A stretch of DNA of 64,000 nucleotides, from contig NZ_BSDE01000001.1 of NCBI RefSeq assembly GCF_030268085.1, forward strand, positions 496,001-560,000. The letters run 5' to 3'. The notes beneath the pieces are model-generated. The model had not been told where the DNA came from. It ran no database searches and worked only from the letters and a program-made list of their open reading frames with translations. This document shows positions 42,630-52,277 of the stretch, in pieces; position 1 is the stretch's first letter, and every line of letters starts with the position of its first letter. Source of the stretch: Geothrix limicola. GTDB taxonomy: Bacteria; Acidobacteriota; Holophagae; Holophagales; Holophagaceae. A program made the translations under genes and the position numbers.

Positions 42630-43505
42630 CTATTCCAGGTTCGCGGACTGCTCCCGGATCTGGTCCAGGACGCCCTTGGCCTCCATCACGGCGCGCGTCA
42701 TGTCGATGCGTTTGCACTTGCTGCCGGTGGTGTTGAGTTCGCGCAGCACCTCCTGGCACCAGACGTCCACGGCCTTGCCTTCGAGGCGGCCCTTGGCGAG
42801 CCGTTCGGCGAAATCATCGAGGTGGGCCGCGAGCCGGATGAGCTCTTCCCGCACGTCCTGCCGCTCGGCCAGCACGCCGGCCTCCGCCAACAGGCGTTCC
42901 GCGGGCAACTGACCCGCGAGGCGCGCATCCTCCAGGATCTGCTCGATGCGCTGGCGGTAGAGGCCCGGCAGCTCGGCGGCCTGGGTTTCCGCCTCGGCCT
43001 GCAGACGTTCCCGCAGGGCTTTGAGCCGCGCCAGACCCTGTTCGAAAAAGGGCCGCAGCCGGTCCGCCTCGCGTGAGCGACCCGCGTTCCACGTCTCGAG
43101 CAGGGCCTTCAGGGCTTCGTGGACGGGTCCCTCCAGCCGCTCGCCGAGATCCGAGGCCGGCGGCTGGAAGGCGCCGGGGAGGCGGAAGAAGGCCTCGGCC
43201 GTCAGGGCCGGGAGATGCAGCCATTCGGCATCCTCCTGCCAGCCCTTGGCCACGGCCCGCAGCAGGGCGCGGTTGAGGCGTGGTTCGAGGGAAGGCTCAT
43301 CCTGCACCTCGATGCTGAGGTCGAGCTTGCCGCGCTGGGCCGCGTCGCGGATCCGCGCGCGGAGGCCGGCTTCCAGGGGAAACAGCGCGGGGGGAAGGCG
43401 CAGGCTCAGGTCCAGGGATTTGGAATTGACGCTGCGCAAGGTGAGGCGCAGCTGGCCGGCCTCCAGTGGGCGGACAATTTCGGCGAAGGCGGTCATGGAT
43501 TTCAT
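42630..43505 (-). CDS. yicC: YicC/YloC-family endoribonuclease
   Basis: The N-terminal block MKSMTAFAE with LTLRSVNSKSLDLSLRLP is diagnostic of the family, as is the C-terminal VDVWCQEVLRELNTTGSKC followed by ELIRLAAHLDDF. YicC proteins cleave RNA and influence sRNA decay in Enterobacteria. The middle part is a long helical region. 291 aa is normal. It is often beside gmk and rpoZ; they are not present here. Confidence 0.88.
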   Translation of the reverse strand: MKSMTAFAEIVRPLEAGQLRLTLRSVNSKSLDLSLRLPPALFPLEAGLRARIRDAAQRGKLDLSIEVQDEPSLEPRLNRALLRAVAKGWQEDAEWLHLPALTAEAFFRLPGAFQPPASDLGERLEGPVHEALKALLETWNAGRSREADRLRPFFEQGLARLKALRERLQAEAETQAAELPGLYRQRIEQILEDARLAGQLPAERLLAEAGVLAERQDVREELIRLAAHLDDFAERLAKGRLEGKAVDVWCQEVLRELNTTGSKCKRIDMTRAVMEAKGVLDQIREQSANLE

Positions 43506-43671
43506 GGGCGATCCTGGTCAGGTAGGCCCCAGCTTAGCGCAGGGCCCGCTACGGGTTCCCGAACTGGGACCTCCGAGGCGTTTATAAAGGGGATGGCTGG
43601 GTGCCCTTGCTTCTTGAGGATTTGAACCGATTGTACGGGATGGTTCGTCTGGGCCGGGATGCGGGTGTGCG

Positions 43672-44406
43672 ATGCGACACGTGTGCCGAGTGGTCATGGC
43701 CTTCTTTCTTGTTGTCTCGGCAGGGTGTGTTCACCGCCCGGCCGAATCCCCTGAGGTCCGTCAGCAGCGCTACGAGGTCTGCCTGGCCCAGGGCCGCGCC
43801 TTCCTGGCCGAGGCCGATTACGGGCAGGCCGTGCAGTCCTTCGAGGCGGCGGTTCGCTGGGTGCCGGATTCGTCTCAGGGCCAGGCACTGCTCGGGTTCG
43901 CGTATCTGAAGATTCGAAGAGTGGATCTCGCAGAGAGGGCATTGTTGAAGGCGGTCGCCCTGGATCCAGGCAACGTGCCCGCGCTCTGCAACCTCGGCGT
44001 GGTGAGCGTCAAGAACCAGAAGTTCGAGGAGGCGCGGGTCCGCCTGGAGCGGGCTGTGGCCCTCGATCCCGCCTTCGCCGTAGCCCAGTTCAACCTCGGG
44101 AACCTGTTGATGCACATGGGCGATTTCGCGAAGGCCAGGCAGACGCTGGCGCGGGCCTTCGAGCTCGATCCGAGCCTCGCGGCCTCGGCCCCCTCCAGCA
44201 CCGTCGGCTTCCAGGGGGATGCGCATCCTCTGCAGACCTGCCTGGGCTTCGTGCGGGTGTACGCCCTGACCGGCAACGTCGAGGAGACCGTGCGGTTCAT
44301 GGAGGAGGCCCGCCGTCTGGGCTTCAGGGACTGGCGCCCGCTGCTGGCCGAGGCGGATTTCGACAAGGTGCGGGACCATCCTGAGGTTCAAGCCTTCCTT
44401 CTGTGA
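43672..44406 (+). CDS. TPR-repeat lipoprotein
   Basis: Residues 1-18 are a lipoprotein signal with lipobox VVSAGC (Cys19). TPR units follow: AEADYGQAVQSFEAAVRWVP, VDLAERALLKAVALDPGN, KFEEARVRLERAVALDPA and DFAKARQTLARAFELDPS. A tail with GNVEETVRFMEEARRLGF closes the fold. Such proteins usually act as periplasmic or outer-membrane scaffolds. It stands alone between a 166-bp upstream gap and the convergent leuD. Confidence 0.83.
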   Translation: MRHVCRVVMAFFLVVSAGCVHRPAESPEVRQQRYEVCLAQGRAFLAEADYGQAVQSFEAAVRWVPDSSQGQALLGFAYLKIRRVDLAERALLKAVALDPGNVPALCNLGVVSVKNQKFEEARVRLERAVALDPAFAVAQFNLGNLLMHMGDFAKARQTLARAFELDPSLAASAPSSTVGFQGDAHPLQTCLGFVRVYALTGNVEETVRFMEEARRLGFRDWRPLLAEADFDKVRDHPEVQAFLL

Positions 44407-44437
44407 GAAAAGCCTGAACCTCGACCCAGCTTCGGGA

Positions 44438-45040
44438 TCAGACCTTCTGGATGTCCAGCCAGGGCGCCTCCTGGCGGCGGCGCGCCTCGTAGGCGGTGAT
44501 GTCGGCCAGGTTCGCCTCCGTGCGCTTGATCTCGTCCAGGCCTTCCAGCAGGACGGCCTTGCGCGCGGCCTCGATCTCGAAGGTGAAGGTCTGTCCTCCG
44601 CCGCGCACCTGCTGGGCGGGGAGATCGATGGTGAGCGGGCCTTCGCAGGCCGCCAGACTCTCAATGGCTTCGCCGGGCAGCGTCACCGGCAGCAGACCGT
44701 TGGAGAAACAGTTGTTGAAGAAGATGTCGGCGAAGCTCGGCGCGAGGATGGCTCGGATGCCGAAATCCTTGAGGGCCCATGGCGCGTGTTCGCGGCTGGA
44801 GCCGCAGCCGAAATTGGGGCCCGCGAGCAGGATCGAGGCCTTCCGGTAGGGCGCCTGATTGAGCACGAAATCGGGCCGCTCTCGGCCATCGGAGTCGTAG
44901 CGGATCTCATGGAAGAGGTTCCGCCCGAGGCCCGAGCGCACGAGCGTCTTGAGGAACTGCTTGGGGATGATGAGGTCCGTGTCGATGTTGGCGCGGAGCA
45001 GGGGCGCGGCGGTCCCGGTGAGTACGGTGAACGGATCCAT
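44438..45040 (-). CDS. leuD: 3-isopropylmalate dehydratase small subunit
   Basis: Swivel domain of the isomerase that converts 2- to 3-isopropylmalate in leucine synthesis. ANIDTDLIIPKQFLK and GPNFGCGSSREHAPWAL are the family marks, and APSFADIFFNNCFSNGLLP follows. 200 aa is the standard length. The start is one base after the leuC stop codon, consistent with subunits made from one transcript. Confidence 0.95.
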   Translation of the reverse strand: MDPFTVLTGTAAPLLRANIDTDLIIPKQFLKTLVRSGLGRNLFHEIRYDSDGRERPDFVLNQAPYRKASILLAGPNFGCGSSREHAPWALKDFGIRAILAPSFADIFFNNCFSNGLLPVTLPGEAIESLAACEGPLTIDLPAQQVRGGGQTFTFEIEAARKAVLLEGLDEIKRTEANLADITAYEARRRQEAPWLDIQKV

Positions 45041-45041
45041 C

Positions 45042-46451
45042 TCAGGCTCCCATCAGGCGGCGGACATCGGTGAAGTGGCCCGCGACAGCGGCGGCGGCGG
45101 CCATGCCGGGGCTCACCAGGTGGGTGCGGCTGCCGCGGCCCTGGCGGCCCTCGAAGTTGCGGTTGCTCGTGCTGGCGCAGCGGACGCCTTCGGCCAGCCG
45201 GTCATCGTTCATGCCGAGGCACATGCTGCAGCCGGGCTGGCGCCATTCGAAGCCGGCTTCCGTGAAGATGCGGTCCAGCCCTTCGGCTTCGGCCTGGCGC
45301 TTCACCAGGCCCGAGCCCGGCACCACCAGGGCGCGGATGCCCGCGGCGACCCTGCGGCCGCGCGCCACGGCGGCGGCTTCGCGCAGATCCTCGATGCGGC
45401 CGTTGGTGCAGGAGCCGATGAAGACGGCCTGCAGGGCGATGTCTTCGATGGGCGTCCCGGGCTTCAGGTCCATGTATTCGAGGGCCCGGAGCATGGCCTG
45501 GCGGTCCTCGGCGCTGGTGGCCTGGTCGGGATCGGGCACGCGACCGGCGACGTCCGTCACCCACTGGGGACTGGTGCCCCAGGTGACTTGCGGAGCGAGT
45601 GCGGAGACATCCAGCACGACGTCGGTGTCGAAGCTGGCCTGCGCGTCGCTGGCCAGTGTGCGCCAGTGCGCGAGGGCGGTGTCCCACAGCGCTTCCTTGG
45701 GTGCGAGGGGGCGGCCCTTCAGGTAGGCGAAGGTCGTCTCGTCCGGGGCGATCAGGCCCGAGCGGGCGCCCGCTTCGATGCTCATGTTGCACAGGGTCAT
45801 GCGGCCTTCCATGGAGAGGGCCCGAACGGCATCGCCCGTGAACTCCATGACGTGCCCCGTGCCGCCGGCAGTGCCGATGCGGCCGATGAGGGCGAGGGCC
45901 AGGTCCTTGGCGCCGAGGCCCGCGGGCAGGGCGCCTTCGAAGCGCACGCGCAGGTTCTTGGATTTGCGCTGAGGCAGGGTCTGGGTGGCCATGACGTGTT
46001 CGACTTCGCTGGTGCCGATGCCGAAGGCGAGGGCGCCGAAGGCGCCGTGGGTGCTGGTGTGGCTGTCGCCGCAGACGATGGTGGTGCCGGGCAGGGTGAA
46101 GCCCTGCTCGGGTCCGACGACGTGGACGATGCCCTGGCGTTCGTCCAGCAGAGGCAGGTAGGGCACACCGTAGGAGGCCACGTTGGCTTCGAGCGCCTCC
46201 ACCTGCAGGCGGCAGGTCTCGTCGGCGATGCCCTTTTCGCGGTCGATCGTGGGCACGTTGTGGTCGGCGACCGAAAGGATGGCGTTGGGCCGGCGCAGGG
46301 GGCGCCCGGCCTCGCGGAGGCCCTCGAAGGCCTGGGGGCTGGTGACTTCATGCACGAGGTGGCGGTCGATGTAGAGCAGGCTGGTGCCATCGGCGCGCGT
46401 GGTGACGAGATGCTCGTCCCAGATCTTGTCGTAGAGGGTGCGGGGACTCAT
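45042..46451 (-). CDS. leuC: 3-isopropylmalate dehydratase large subunit
   Basis: Aconitase-fold subunit binding a [4Fe-4S] cluster. Cluster ligands are visible in FIGSCTNGR and CSMCLGMN (CxxC). [20 protein letters not shown] and [19 protein letters not shown] are family hallmarks. 469 aa is normal. Its ATG overlaps the stop of the LysR gene (ATGA), so regulator, leuC and leuD form one operon, divergent from leuA. Confidence 0.96.
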   Translation of the reverse strand: MSPRTLYDKIWDEHLVTTRADGTSLLYIDRHLVHEVTSPQAFEGLREAGRPLRRPNAILSVADHNVPTIDREKGIADETCRLQVEALEANVASYGVPYLPLLDERQGIVHVVGPEQGFTLPGTTIVCGDSHTSTHGAFGALAFGIGTSEVEHVMATQTLPQRKSKNLRVRFEGALPAGLGAKDLALALIGRIGTAGGTGHVMEFTGDAVRALSMEGRMTLCNMSIEAGARSGLIAPDETTFAYLKGRPLAPKEALWDTALAHWRTLASDAQASFDTDVVLDVSALAPQVTWGTSPQWVTDVAGRVPDPDQATSAEDRQAMLRALEYMDLKPGTPIEDIALQAVFIGSCTNGRIEDLREAAAVARGRRVAAGIRALVVPGSGLVKRQAEAEGLDRIFTEAGFEWRQPGCSMCLGMNDDRLAEGVRCASTSNRNFEGRQGRGSRTHLVSPGMAAAAAVAGHFTDVRRLMGA

Positions 46452-47368
46452 GTTCGCTTTCTCCTGGCAACGGCTTCGGTGTGGGTGAAATCGGTGGCGC
46501 GGATGAGCTGGAGGAAGGCCTTGGCGGCGTGCGACATGGCCTCCTCGCGCCGGGTGACGATGCGGATGAGCTTCTCGACCTGCAGCTCCTTCACGGCCAC
46601 CTCCACCAGCCTTCCCCGGCGGACGGCCTCCAGCACGGTCATGCGGGGGAGGATGGCCAGTCCCGCGCCGAGGGCGACGAACTCCTGGATGGTGGCGAGG
46701 GACCCCAGCTCCATGGTGATGCGCAACGGTGTGCCGCAGCGGGCGAAGAGGTCGATGATGGCGTTGCGGGTGGGCGTGATGGCGTTGTGGGCCACGAAGG
46801 TTTCGCGGCCGAGGGATTCCAGCGAGATCTCGTGGCGCCGCGCCAGCCGGTGATCCGGGGGCACCACGAGCACCATGTGGTCGCGGAGGATGACCTCGCT
46901 CATCAGCTCGGGGTGCATGGGGTCATAGGAGACGAAGCCGATGTCGAGACGCCGTTCCAGCACCTCGGCGGGAATGCGTTCGGAACTCTGCCGGTAGGCC
47001 TGGATCCGGATGGCGGGGTGGGCCTGCTGGTAGGCCAGCAGCACGCTGGGCAGCAGGAATTCCGTCACACTTTCGTTGGCGCCGATGTTCAGGCGGCCCT
47101 GCTGCAGGCCCTTCAAGGCGCCGAAGGTGTCGAGGATCTGCTTGCGCAGGTCGAACATACGCTGCGCCAGGGGCAGAAGCGTGGCTCCGGCGTCCGTCAG
47201 GGTGCCGCCCTTGGTGGTGCGGTCGAGCAGGGTTTCGCCCAGCTCCTCCTCCAGCCGCTTGAGCGCGAGGCTCACGGCGGGCTGGGTGCGGTACAGGCGT
47301 TCCGCGGCCCGCGAGAAACTCTTCTCCCGCGCTACCACCAGAAAGGTCTCCAGCTGCCCAAGGTCCAT
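46448..47368 (-). CDS. LysR-family transcriptional regulator of the leucine genes
   Basis: The N-terminal helix-turn-helix ([28 protein letters not shown], seen as [20 protein letters not shown]) is followed by the LysR effector-binding domain ([42 protein letters not shown]). 306 aa. Being first in the leuCD operon and divergent from leuA, it probably senses a pathway intermediate such as 2-isopropylmalate, as LeuO/IlvY-like regulators of branched-chain genes do. The effector is inference. Confidence 0.9.
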   Translation of the reverse strand: MDLGQLETFLVVAREKSFSRAAERLYRTQPAVSLALKRLEEELGETLLDRTTKGGTLTDAGATLLPLAQRMFDLRKQILDTFGALKGLQQGRLNIGANESVTEFLLPSVLLAYQQAHPAIRIQAYRQSSERIPAEVLERRLDIGFVSYDPMHPELMSEVILRDHMVLVVPPDHRLARRHEISLESLGRETFVAHNAITPTRNAIIDLFARCGTPLRITMELGSLATIQEFVALGAGLAILPRMTVLEAVRRGRLVEVAVKELQVEKLIRIVTRREEAMSHAAKAFLQLIRATDFTHTEAVARRKRT

Positions 47369-47400
47369 GACGGCTCCGTTCCGAAGTGTAGGATCCGAAG

Positions 47401-47442
47401 AATAACTTATGGAATGATAAAAAAAATTAAATATATTTATGA
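47401..47442. promoter_or_regulatory. AT-rich divergent operator/promoter region between lysR and leuA
   Basis: An island of A/T-rich sequence, unique in this high-GC region, lies in the 138-bp gap. It contains TTAT-N6-ATAA (47407-47420), the dyad form commonly bound by LysR regulators, and then an A run and TATATTTAT that could include a -10 box. It is well placed to control both lysR-leuCD and leuAB. Confidence 0.55.
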
Positions 47443-47506
47443 TCCTACTCGCGCCATCTTCAGGTGATCCCTCCGGTCAGTCCGGGCTCAAGGAGCATCC
47501 CGAATC

Positions 47507-49057
47507 ATGGGTACCCAGCGGATCACCATCTTCGATACGACCCTCCGCGATGGCGAACAGTCGCCCGGCTGCAGCATGAACCTGGACGAGAAGCTGCAGA
47601 TGGCCCGCCAGTTGGAGGTCCTGGGCGTGGATGTCATCGAGGCCGGCTTCCCCGTGGCTTCGGACGACGACTTCGCTGCCGTGCAGGCCATCGCCCGCGA
47701 ATGCCGCAAGCCCGTGATCGCAGCCCTGTGCCGGGCCATCCCCCGCGACATCGACCGGGCCTGGGAGGCCCTCAGGGAGGCCGAGCGGCCGCGCATCCAT
47801 ACCTTCCTGGCCACCTCGGACATCCACCTGGCCTACAAGCTGCAGAAGACTCGCGAAGAAGCCCTGGAGATGATCCGAGAGGGCGTGGGCCGGGCCAAGT
47901 CGTACTGCGACGACGTGGAATTCTCCGCCGAGGACGCCACCCGCAGCGATTGGGATTTCCTCGTGGAAGTCTTCACCGTCGCCATCGAGGCCGGCGCCAC
48001 CGTGCTGAACGTGCCGGACACCGTCGGCTACACGGTGCCCGATGAATACGCGAAGCTCATCACCCACCTGCGCGAGCGCGTGCCCGGTATCGATGGCGTG
48101 ACCATCAGCGTGCATTGCCACAACGATCTCGGCCTGGCCGTCGCCAACTCGCTGGCCGCCGTTTCGGCCGGGGCGCGGCAGGTGGAATGCACGGTGAACG
48201 GCATCGGCGAGCGCGCCGGGAATGCCGCGCTGGAAGAAGTGGTCATGGCCCTTTCGGTCCGCCGCGACGTGATGCCCTTCGCCACGGGCGTGAACCAGGA
48301 GGCCATCTACCGCACCAGCCAGACCCTGGCCAACATCACCGGCATCGAGGTGCAACCCAACAAGGCCATCGTCGGACGCAACGCCTTCGCCCACGAGAGT
48401 GGCATCCACCAGCACGGCATGCTGAGCCACCGCTCCACCTACGAGATCATGACGCCCGAATCCGTCGGCGTGCGCCGTACGCACCTCGTGCTGGGCAAGC
48501 ATTCCGGCCGCCACGCGCTGGCCAAGCGCTTCGAGGAGCTGGGTTACCCGCTGGATCGCGCCGAGCTCGACAAGGCCTACAAGCTCTTCACCAAGCTCAG
48601 TGATCAGAAGAAGGAGATCTTCGACGAGGATCTGCTGGCCATCGTCCGCGACGGCCTCACGCACATCCCCGAAACCTTCAAGCTGCGTGCGCTCCAGGCC
48701 ACGGCCGGCACCTCGATGTTTGCCACGGGCCTCGTCACCCTCGCGACCGATGAGGGCGATGCCACGGAGACAGCCATGGGCGACGGCCCCGTGAATGCGG
48801 TGTTTGCGGCCGTGGACAAGCTGACGGGCCTGAAAGGGCGGCTGCTGGATTTCCGGATCCACGCCATCACCGGCGGGGCGGACGCGGTGGGCGAGGTGTT
48901 CGTCCAGGTGGAATTCGACGGGGTGGCCCACGGCGGCAAGGGCGCCAGCACGGACATCGTGGAAGCCAGTGTCCGTGCCTATCTCAACGCGACGAACAAG
49001 GTGCTCTTCGCCCGCCGGGCGGCCCTCGCGCCGCTCGAAATCCAGGCGAGGCCGTAA
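47507..49057 (+). CDS. leuA: 2-isopropylmalate synthase
   Basis: First committed step of leucine synthesis: 2-oxoisovalerate plus acetyl-CoA gives 2-isopropylmalate. [14 protein letters not shown] at the N-terminus and [19 protein letters not shown] carry the metal-binding residues, and [20 protein letters not shown] follows. The C-terminal regulatory domain (about 390-516; [17 protein letters not shown]) is present, so leucine feedback inhibition is expected. 516 aa fits the LeuA1 form. AAGGAG lies 11 bases before the ATG, somewhat far. Confidence 0.96.
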   Translation: MGTQRITIFDTTLRDGEQSPGCSMNLDEKLQMARQLEVLGVDVIEAGFPVASDDDFAAVQAIARECRKPVIAALCRAIPRDIDRAWEALREAERPRIHTFLATSDIHLAYKLQKTREEALEMIREGVGRAKSYCDDVEFSAEDATRSDWDFLVEVFTVAIEAGATVLNVPDTVGYTVPDEYAKLITHLRERVPGIDGVTISVHCHNDLGLAVANSLAAVSAGARQVECTVNGIGERAGNAALEEVVMALSVRRDVMPFATGVNQEAIYRTSQTLANITGIEVQPNKAIVGRNAFAHESGIHQHGMLSHRSTYEIMTPESVGVRRTHLVLGKHSGRHALAKRFEELGYPLDRAELDKAYKLFTKLSDQKKEIFDEDLLAIVRDGLTHIPETFKLRALQATAGTSMFATGLVTLATDEGDATETAMGDGPVNAVFAAVDKLTGLKGRLLDFRIHAITGGADAVGEVFVQVEFDGVAHGGKGASTDIVEASVRAYLNATNKVLFARRAALAPLEIQARP

Positions 49058-49069
49058 ATGGAGGACAAG

Positions 49070-49195
49070 ATGCCCGATCCCAAATCCGACGCAGCCGAGC
49101 TTCCGGCCAAGGTGGTTCAGAAGATCCAGCCCTCGGGCACGAACGGCGCCGAAGGCGCTAACCCCGAACCCGATGCCTACGGCTGGGGGGTGTGA
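49070..49195 (+). CDS. Unrecognised 41-residue small protein between leuA and leuB
   Basis: The frame starts 12 bases after the leuA stop, with a perfect GGAGG five bases before ATG 49070, and ends two bases before the leuB ATG. The product is hydrophilic and Pro/Ala/Gly/Asn-rich, starting [16 protein letters not shown] and ending PDAYGWGV, with no membrane segment. The spacing, strong ribosome site and in-operon position argue for translation. It may couple leuB translation or encode a small accessory protein. I recognise no family. Confidence 0.6.
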   Translation: MPDPKSDAAELPAKVVQKIQPSGTNGAEGANPEPDAYGWGV

Positions 49196-49197
49196 GC

Positions 49198-50274
49198 ATG
49201 GACGTCCGCATCACCGTGCTTCCCGGCGACGGCGTCGGTCCCGAGGTCACCGCCGAGGCTGTGGCCTGCCTGAAGTCCGTGGCCGAGCGGTATGGCCACC
49301 GGTTCGAATTCCAGGAGGCGCTCATCGGCGGTGCCGCCGTGGATGCCACTGGCGATCCCTTGCCCGAGGCGACGCTGAAGGCCTGCCAGGGCAGCGATGC
49401 CGTGCTGCTGGGCGCCGTCGGCGGCCCGGCCTGGGACAAGCATCCACGGGACCAGAGGCCCGAGTCGGGCCTGCTGCGCCTGCGGAAGGCTCTGGGTCTC
49501 TACGCCAATCTGCGCCCCGTGAGCGTGCACCCGGCCCTGGAGGATGCCTCGCCGTTGAAGCCCGAGGTGGTGCGTGGGACGGATCTGATGTTCGTGCGCG
49601 AACTGTCGGGGGGCCTCTACTTCGGCGAGCCCCGCTCGTATTCGGATCAGGCGGCCGTAAACACGCTGGCCTACACCCGTGCCGAGGTGGAGCGCGTGGC
49701 CAAGATGGCCTTCGAACTGGCCTCGTCGCGCCGGAAGCGCCTCACGTCCGTCGACAAGGCGAACGTGCTGGAGACGTCGCGGCTCTGGCGCAAGGTCGTG
49801 GATGATCTCGCCCCGGCCTATCCGGATGTCGCCGTGCAGCACGCCTACGTGGACAGCTTCGCCATGTCCCTCATCACGCGGCCTCGCGACTTCGACGTGG
49901 TGCTCACGGAAAACCTCTTCGGCGACATCCTCAGCGACGAGGCTGCCGTGCTCGCGGGTTCCCTCGGCCTGCTGCCTTCGGCGAGCCTGGGCGGCAGCGT
50001 GGGGCTCTACGAGCCCATCCACGGCTCTGCACCCGATATCGCGGGCCAGGATCGCGCCAACCCCATCGGCACGATTCTCTCGGCCGCCATGCTGCTGCGC
50101 CACGGCCTGAATCTCACCGCCGAAGCCGCTGAGCTGGAAGCCGCCGTCGATCAGACGCTGCGCGAAGGGCACGGCACTGGCGATCTGAAGGGCGCCCGCC
50201 AGGCTCACGGCACCCGTTCTCTGGGGGCCTGCGTCCGCGAGCGGCTCGCCGCCGCCGTCACTCCTTCACGATGA
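49198..50274 (+). CDS. leuB: 3-isopropylmalate dehydrogenase
   Basis: Oxidative decarboxylation of 3-isopropylmalate to 2-oxoisocaproate with NAD. The ATG at 49198 has a G run seven bases upstream; a GTG at 49192 overlaps the small-ORF stop. [13 protein letters not shown], the substrate region [20 protein letters not shown] and [22 protein letters not shown] are family marks. [16 protein letters not shown] is the NAD-binding loop. 358 aa is normal. Confidence 0.96.
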   Translation: MDVRITVLPGDGVGPEVTAEAVACLKSVAERYGHRFEFQEALIGGAAVDATGDPLPEATLKACQGSDAVLLGAVGGPAWDKHPRDQRPESGLLRLRKALGLYANLRPVSVHPALEDASPLKPEVVRGTDLMFVRELSGGLYFGEPRSYSDQAAVNTLAYTRAEVERVAKMAFELASSRRKRLTSVDKANVLETSRLWRKVVDDLAPAYPDVAVQHAYVDSFAMSLITRPRDFDVVLTENLFGDILSDEAAVLAGSLGLLPSASLGGSVGLYEPIHGSAPDIAGQDRANPIGTILSAAMLLRHGLNLTAEAAELEAAVDQTLREGHGTGDLKGARQAHGTRSLGACVRERLAAAVTPSR

Positions 50275-50306
50275 ACGAATCCCGCGTGGCTGCAGCCAAT
50301 CTTGTC

Positions 50307-50335
50307 TTGACAGCCTGCGGGCCCACCCCGACACT
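50307..50335 (+). promoter_or_regulatory. Probable promoter of the ilv attenuator and ilvD-ilvC genes
   Basis: TTGACA, a perfect -35 match, is followed after 17 bases by GACACT, a weak -10 (three of six). The predicted start lies near 50342, on top of the leader-peptide ATG, so the leader may be translated without a ribosome-binding site. leuB transcription could also read in from upstream. Confidence 0.45.
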
Positions 50336-50337
50336 CG

Positions 50338-50469
50338 ATGCCTATGAACGCCCCCTCCACCACCATTCAGGCTTCCGCGACCCAGTCGTCGCCGGTCGTC
50401 CGCCTGCTGGTAGGCCTGGTAGCCATCTCCGCCGTCCTGATTATTAGCGGCGAGGTGGGGGCACCCTAG
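50338..50469 (+). CDS. ilv leader peptide of the attenuator
   Basis: An ORF of 43 codons (or 41 from the second ATG at 50344) without homology to any enzyme. Its middle is a dense run of branched-chain residues: VVRLLVGLVAISAVLII, that is six Val, four Leu and three Ile in 17 codons. Codon choice there includes GTA and ATT, otherwise avoided in this high-GC sequence. The reading frame ends inside the 5' arm region of an antiterminator and just before an intrinsic terminator, exactly as in ilvGMEDA/ilvBN leaders. The function is regulatory: the translation rate reports charged tRNA for Val, Leu and Ile. Confidence 0.85.
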   Translation: MPMNAPSTTIQASATQSSPVVRLLVGLVAISAVLIISGEVGAP

Positions 50470-50524
50470 GTTCGGAAGATTCACCGAAACCGGCCCCGCA
50501 CCTCGAAAGATGCGGGGCCTTTTC
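50451..50524 (+). terminator. Attenuator: antiterminator and intrinsic terminator before ilvD
   Basis: The terminator stem is GGCCCCGCA (50492-50500) with TGCGGGGCC (50511-50519), a 10-base loop and then TTTTC. The competing pairing is CGAGGTG and GGGGC (50451-50462, inside the last leader codons) with GCCCC and CACCTCG (50493-50505): 12 pairs with one bulged G. The two cannot coexist. A ribosome stalled early in the Val/Leu/Ile run would leave the antiterminator free; one that reaches the stop codon would cover its 5' arm and let the terminator form. Confidence 0.85.
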
Positions 50525-50577
50525 ACATCTGGTCCCAATGTCTTCGAGGTCGGCGGCCTTCCCCAGAAGGAAGACGC

Positions 50578-52266
50578 ATGACGGACGCAGGACAACCCCT
50601 CAACCGGAACAGCCGGGTCATCACCCAGGGCGCCCACCGCGCGCCGGCCAGGGCCATGCTGAAGGCCGTCGGATTCACGGACGAGGATCTGGCCAAGCCG
50701 ATCATCGGCATCGCGAACACCTGGATCGAGATCGGTCCTTGCAACTACCACCTGCGCGAGCTGGCGGAGCGTGTGAAGGCGGGCGTGCGCGCCGCGGGCG
50801 GCACACCCATGGAGTTCAACACCGTCTCGATCAGCGACGGCATCACCATGGGCACCGAAGGCATGAAGGCCTCGCTGGTGAGCCGCGAGGTCATCGCGGA
50901 TTCCGTCGAGCTGGTGGCTCGCGGCAACGCCTTTGACGGCCTCGTCTGCCTCTCGGGTTGCGACAAGACCAACCCCGGTGTGGCCATGGCCCTGGCCCGC
51001 CTCGATATCCCCGGCCTGATCCTCTATGGCGGTTCGACAGCGCCTGGCGAATGCGATGGCAAGGACCTCACGGTGCAGGATGTCTTCGAGGCCGTGGGCG
51101 CCCACAGCTCCGGCAAGCTGGACGACGCGGGCCTGAAGGCCGTCGAGGATGCGGCCTGCCCCGGCGCCGGCGCTTGCGGCGGACAGTTCACGGCCAACAC
51201 CATGGCCGCCAGCCTCGAGCTCATCGGCCTCAGCCCCATGGGTTTCAATGGCATCCCCGCGGAAGACCCGCGCAAGGGAGAGGCCGCCGAGACCTGCGGA
51301 CGCCTGGTGATGGACCTGGTGCGGAATGATGTGCGCCCCAGCGCCATCCTGACCCGGGCCGCCTTCGAGAACGCCATCGCCTCGGTGGCCGCCACCGGCG
51401 GCTCCACCAACGCCGTGCTGCACTACCTGGCCCTGGCCCGGGAGGCGGGCGTGCCCCTCAGCATCGATGATTTCGACCAGATCAACTCCCGCACACCGCT
51501 GCTGGCGGATCTCAAACCCGGCGGGCGCTTCACGGCGCCGGATCTCCACGCCGCAGGCGGCATCCGGTTGGTGGCCCAGCGGCTGCTGGAAGGCAAGCGG
51601 CTGCATGGCAGCGCCCTGACGGTCACGGGCCGCAGCCTGGCGGAGGAGTTGGCTTCGGCTCAGGAGACGCCGGGCCAGCAGGTGGTGCGTCCCTTCGCGA
51701 ACCCCATCAAGCCCAGCGGCGGCCTCGTCATCCTGAAGGGCAGCCTGGCTCCCGAGGGCTGCGTCATCAAGGTGGCCGGTCATGAGCGGCTGCACCACAC
51801 GGGCCCGGCCCGCGTCTTCGAAACGGAGGATGACGCCTTCGCCGCCGTGCAGGCGGGCCGCATCGACCCGGGCGACGTGGTGGTGATCCGCTACGAAGGC
51901 CCCAAGGGTGGCCCCGGCATGCGCGAGATGCTGGGCGTGACGGCAGCCCTCATGGGCGCGGGTTTGGGCGATTCGGTGGCGCTGCTCACGGATGGCCGCT
52001 TCTCCGGCGCCACCCGCGGCCTGATGGCGGGCCACGTGGCACCCGAGGCGGCCGTGGGCGGCCCCATCGCGCTGGTGCGGGAGGGTGACACGGTGGTCTT
52101 CGACGTCCCGACGCGAAGGCTCGATCTGAAAGTTTCCGAAGACGAACTGGCGAAACGTCGGGCCGAGTGGAAAGCTCCGGCTCCCCGCTACCGCACGGGC
52201 GTCTTCGCCAAATTCGCCGCGACGGTGACCAGCGCCTCCGAAGGCGCCATCACGGTCGCGCGGTAA
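50578..52266 (+). CDS. ilvD: Dihydroxy-acid dehydratase
   Basis: Iron-sulfur dehydratase giving 2-oxoisovalerate or 3-methyl-2-oxopentanoate. Cluster and active-site regions [10 protein letters not shown] and [16 protein letters not shown] are present, as are [10 protein letters not shown] and [26 protein letters not shown] lies four bases before the ATG. 562 aa is normal. First structural gene after the attenuator; it lies 11 bp upstream of ilvB. Confidence 0.96.
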   Translation: MTDAGQPLNRNSRVITQGAHRAPARAMLKAVGFTDEDLAKPIIGIANTWIEIGPCNYHLRELAERVKAGVRAAGGTPMEFNTVSISDGITMGTEGMKASLVSREVIADSVELVARGNAFDGLVCLSGCDKTNPGVAMALARLDIPGLILYGGSTAPGECDGKDLTVQDVFEAVGAHSSGKLDDAGLKAVEDAACPGAGACGGQFTANTMAASLELIGLSPMGFNGIPAEDPRKGEAAETCGRLVMDLVRNDVRPSAILTRAAFENAIASVAATGGSTNAVLHYLALAREAGVPLSIDDFDQINSRTPLLADLKPGGRFTAPDLHAAGGIRLVAQRLLEGKRLHGSALTVTGRSLAEELASAQETPGQQVVRPFANPIKPSGGLVILKGSLAPEGCVIKVAGHERLHHTGPARVFETEDDAFAAVQAGRIDPGDVVVIRYEGPKGGPGMREMLGVTAALMGAGLGDSVALLTDGRFSGATRGLMAGHVAPEAAVGGPIALVREGDTVVFDVPTRRLDLKVSEDELAKRRAEWKAPAPRYRTGVFAKFAATVTSASEGAITVAR

Positions 52267-52277
52267 AGGAGGAAAGC

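Noticed and set aside
43610-43690. tRNA-like T-loop (GGATTTGAACC on the plus strand)
   Set aside because: No matching acceptor, D or anticodon arms can be folded on either strand.
44949-46853. 634-aa open frame on the plus strand opposite leuC
   Set aside because: Antisense shadow; leuC carries all Fe-S and substrate motifs on the other strand.
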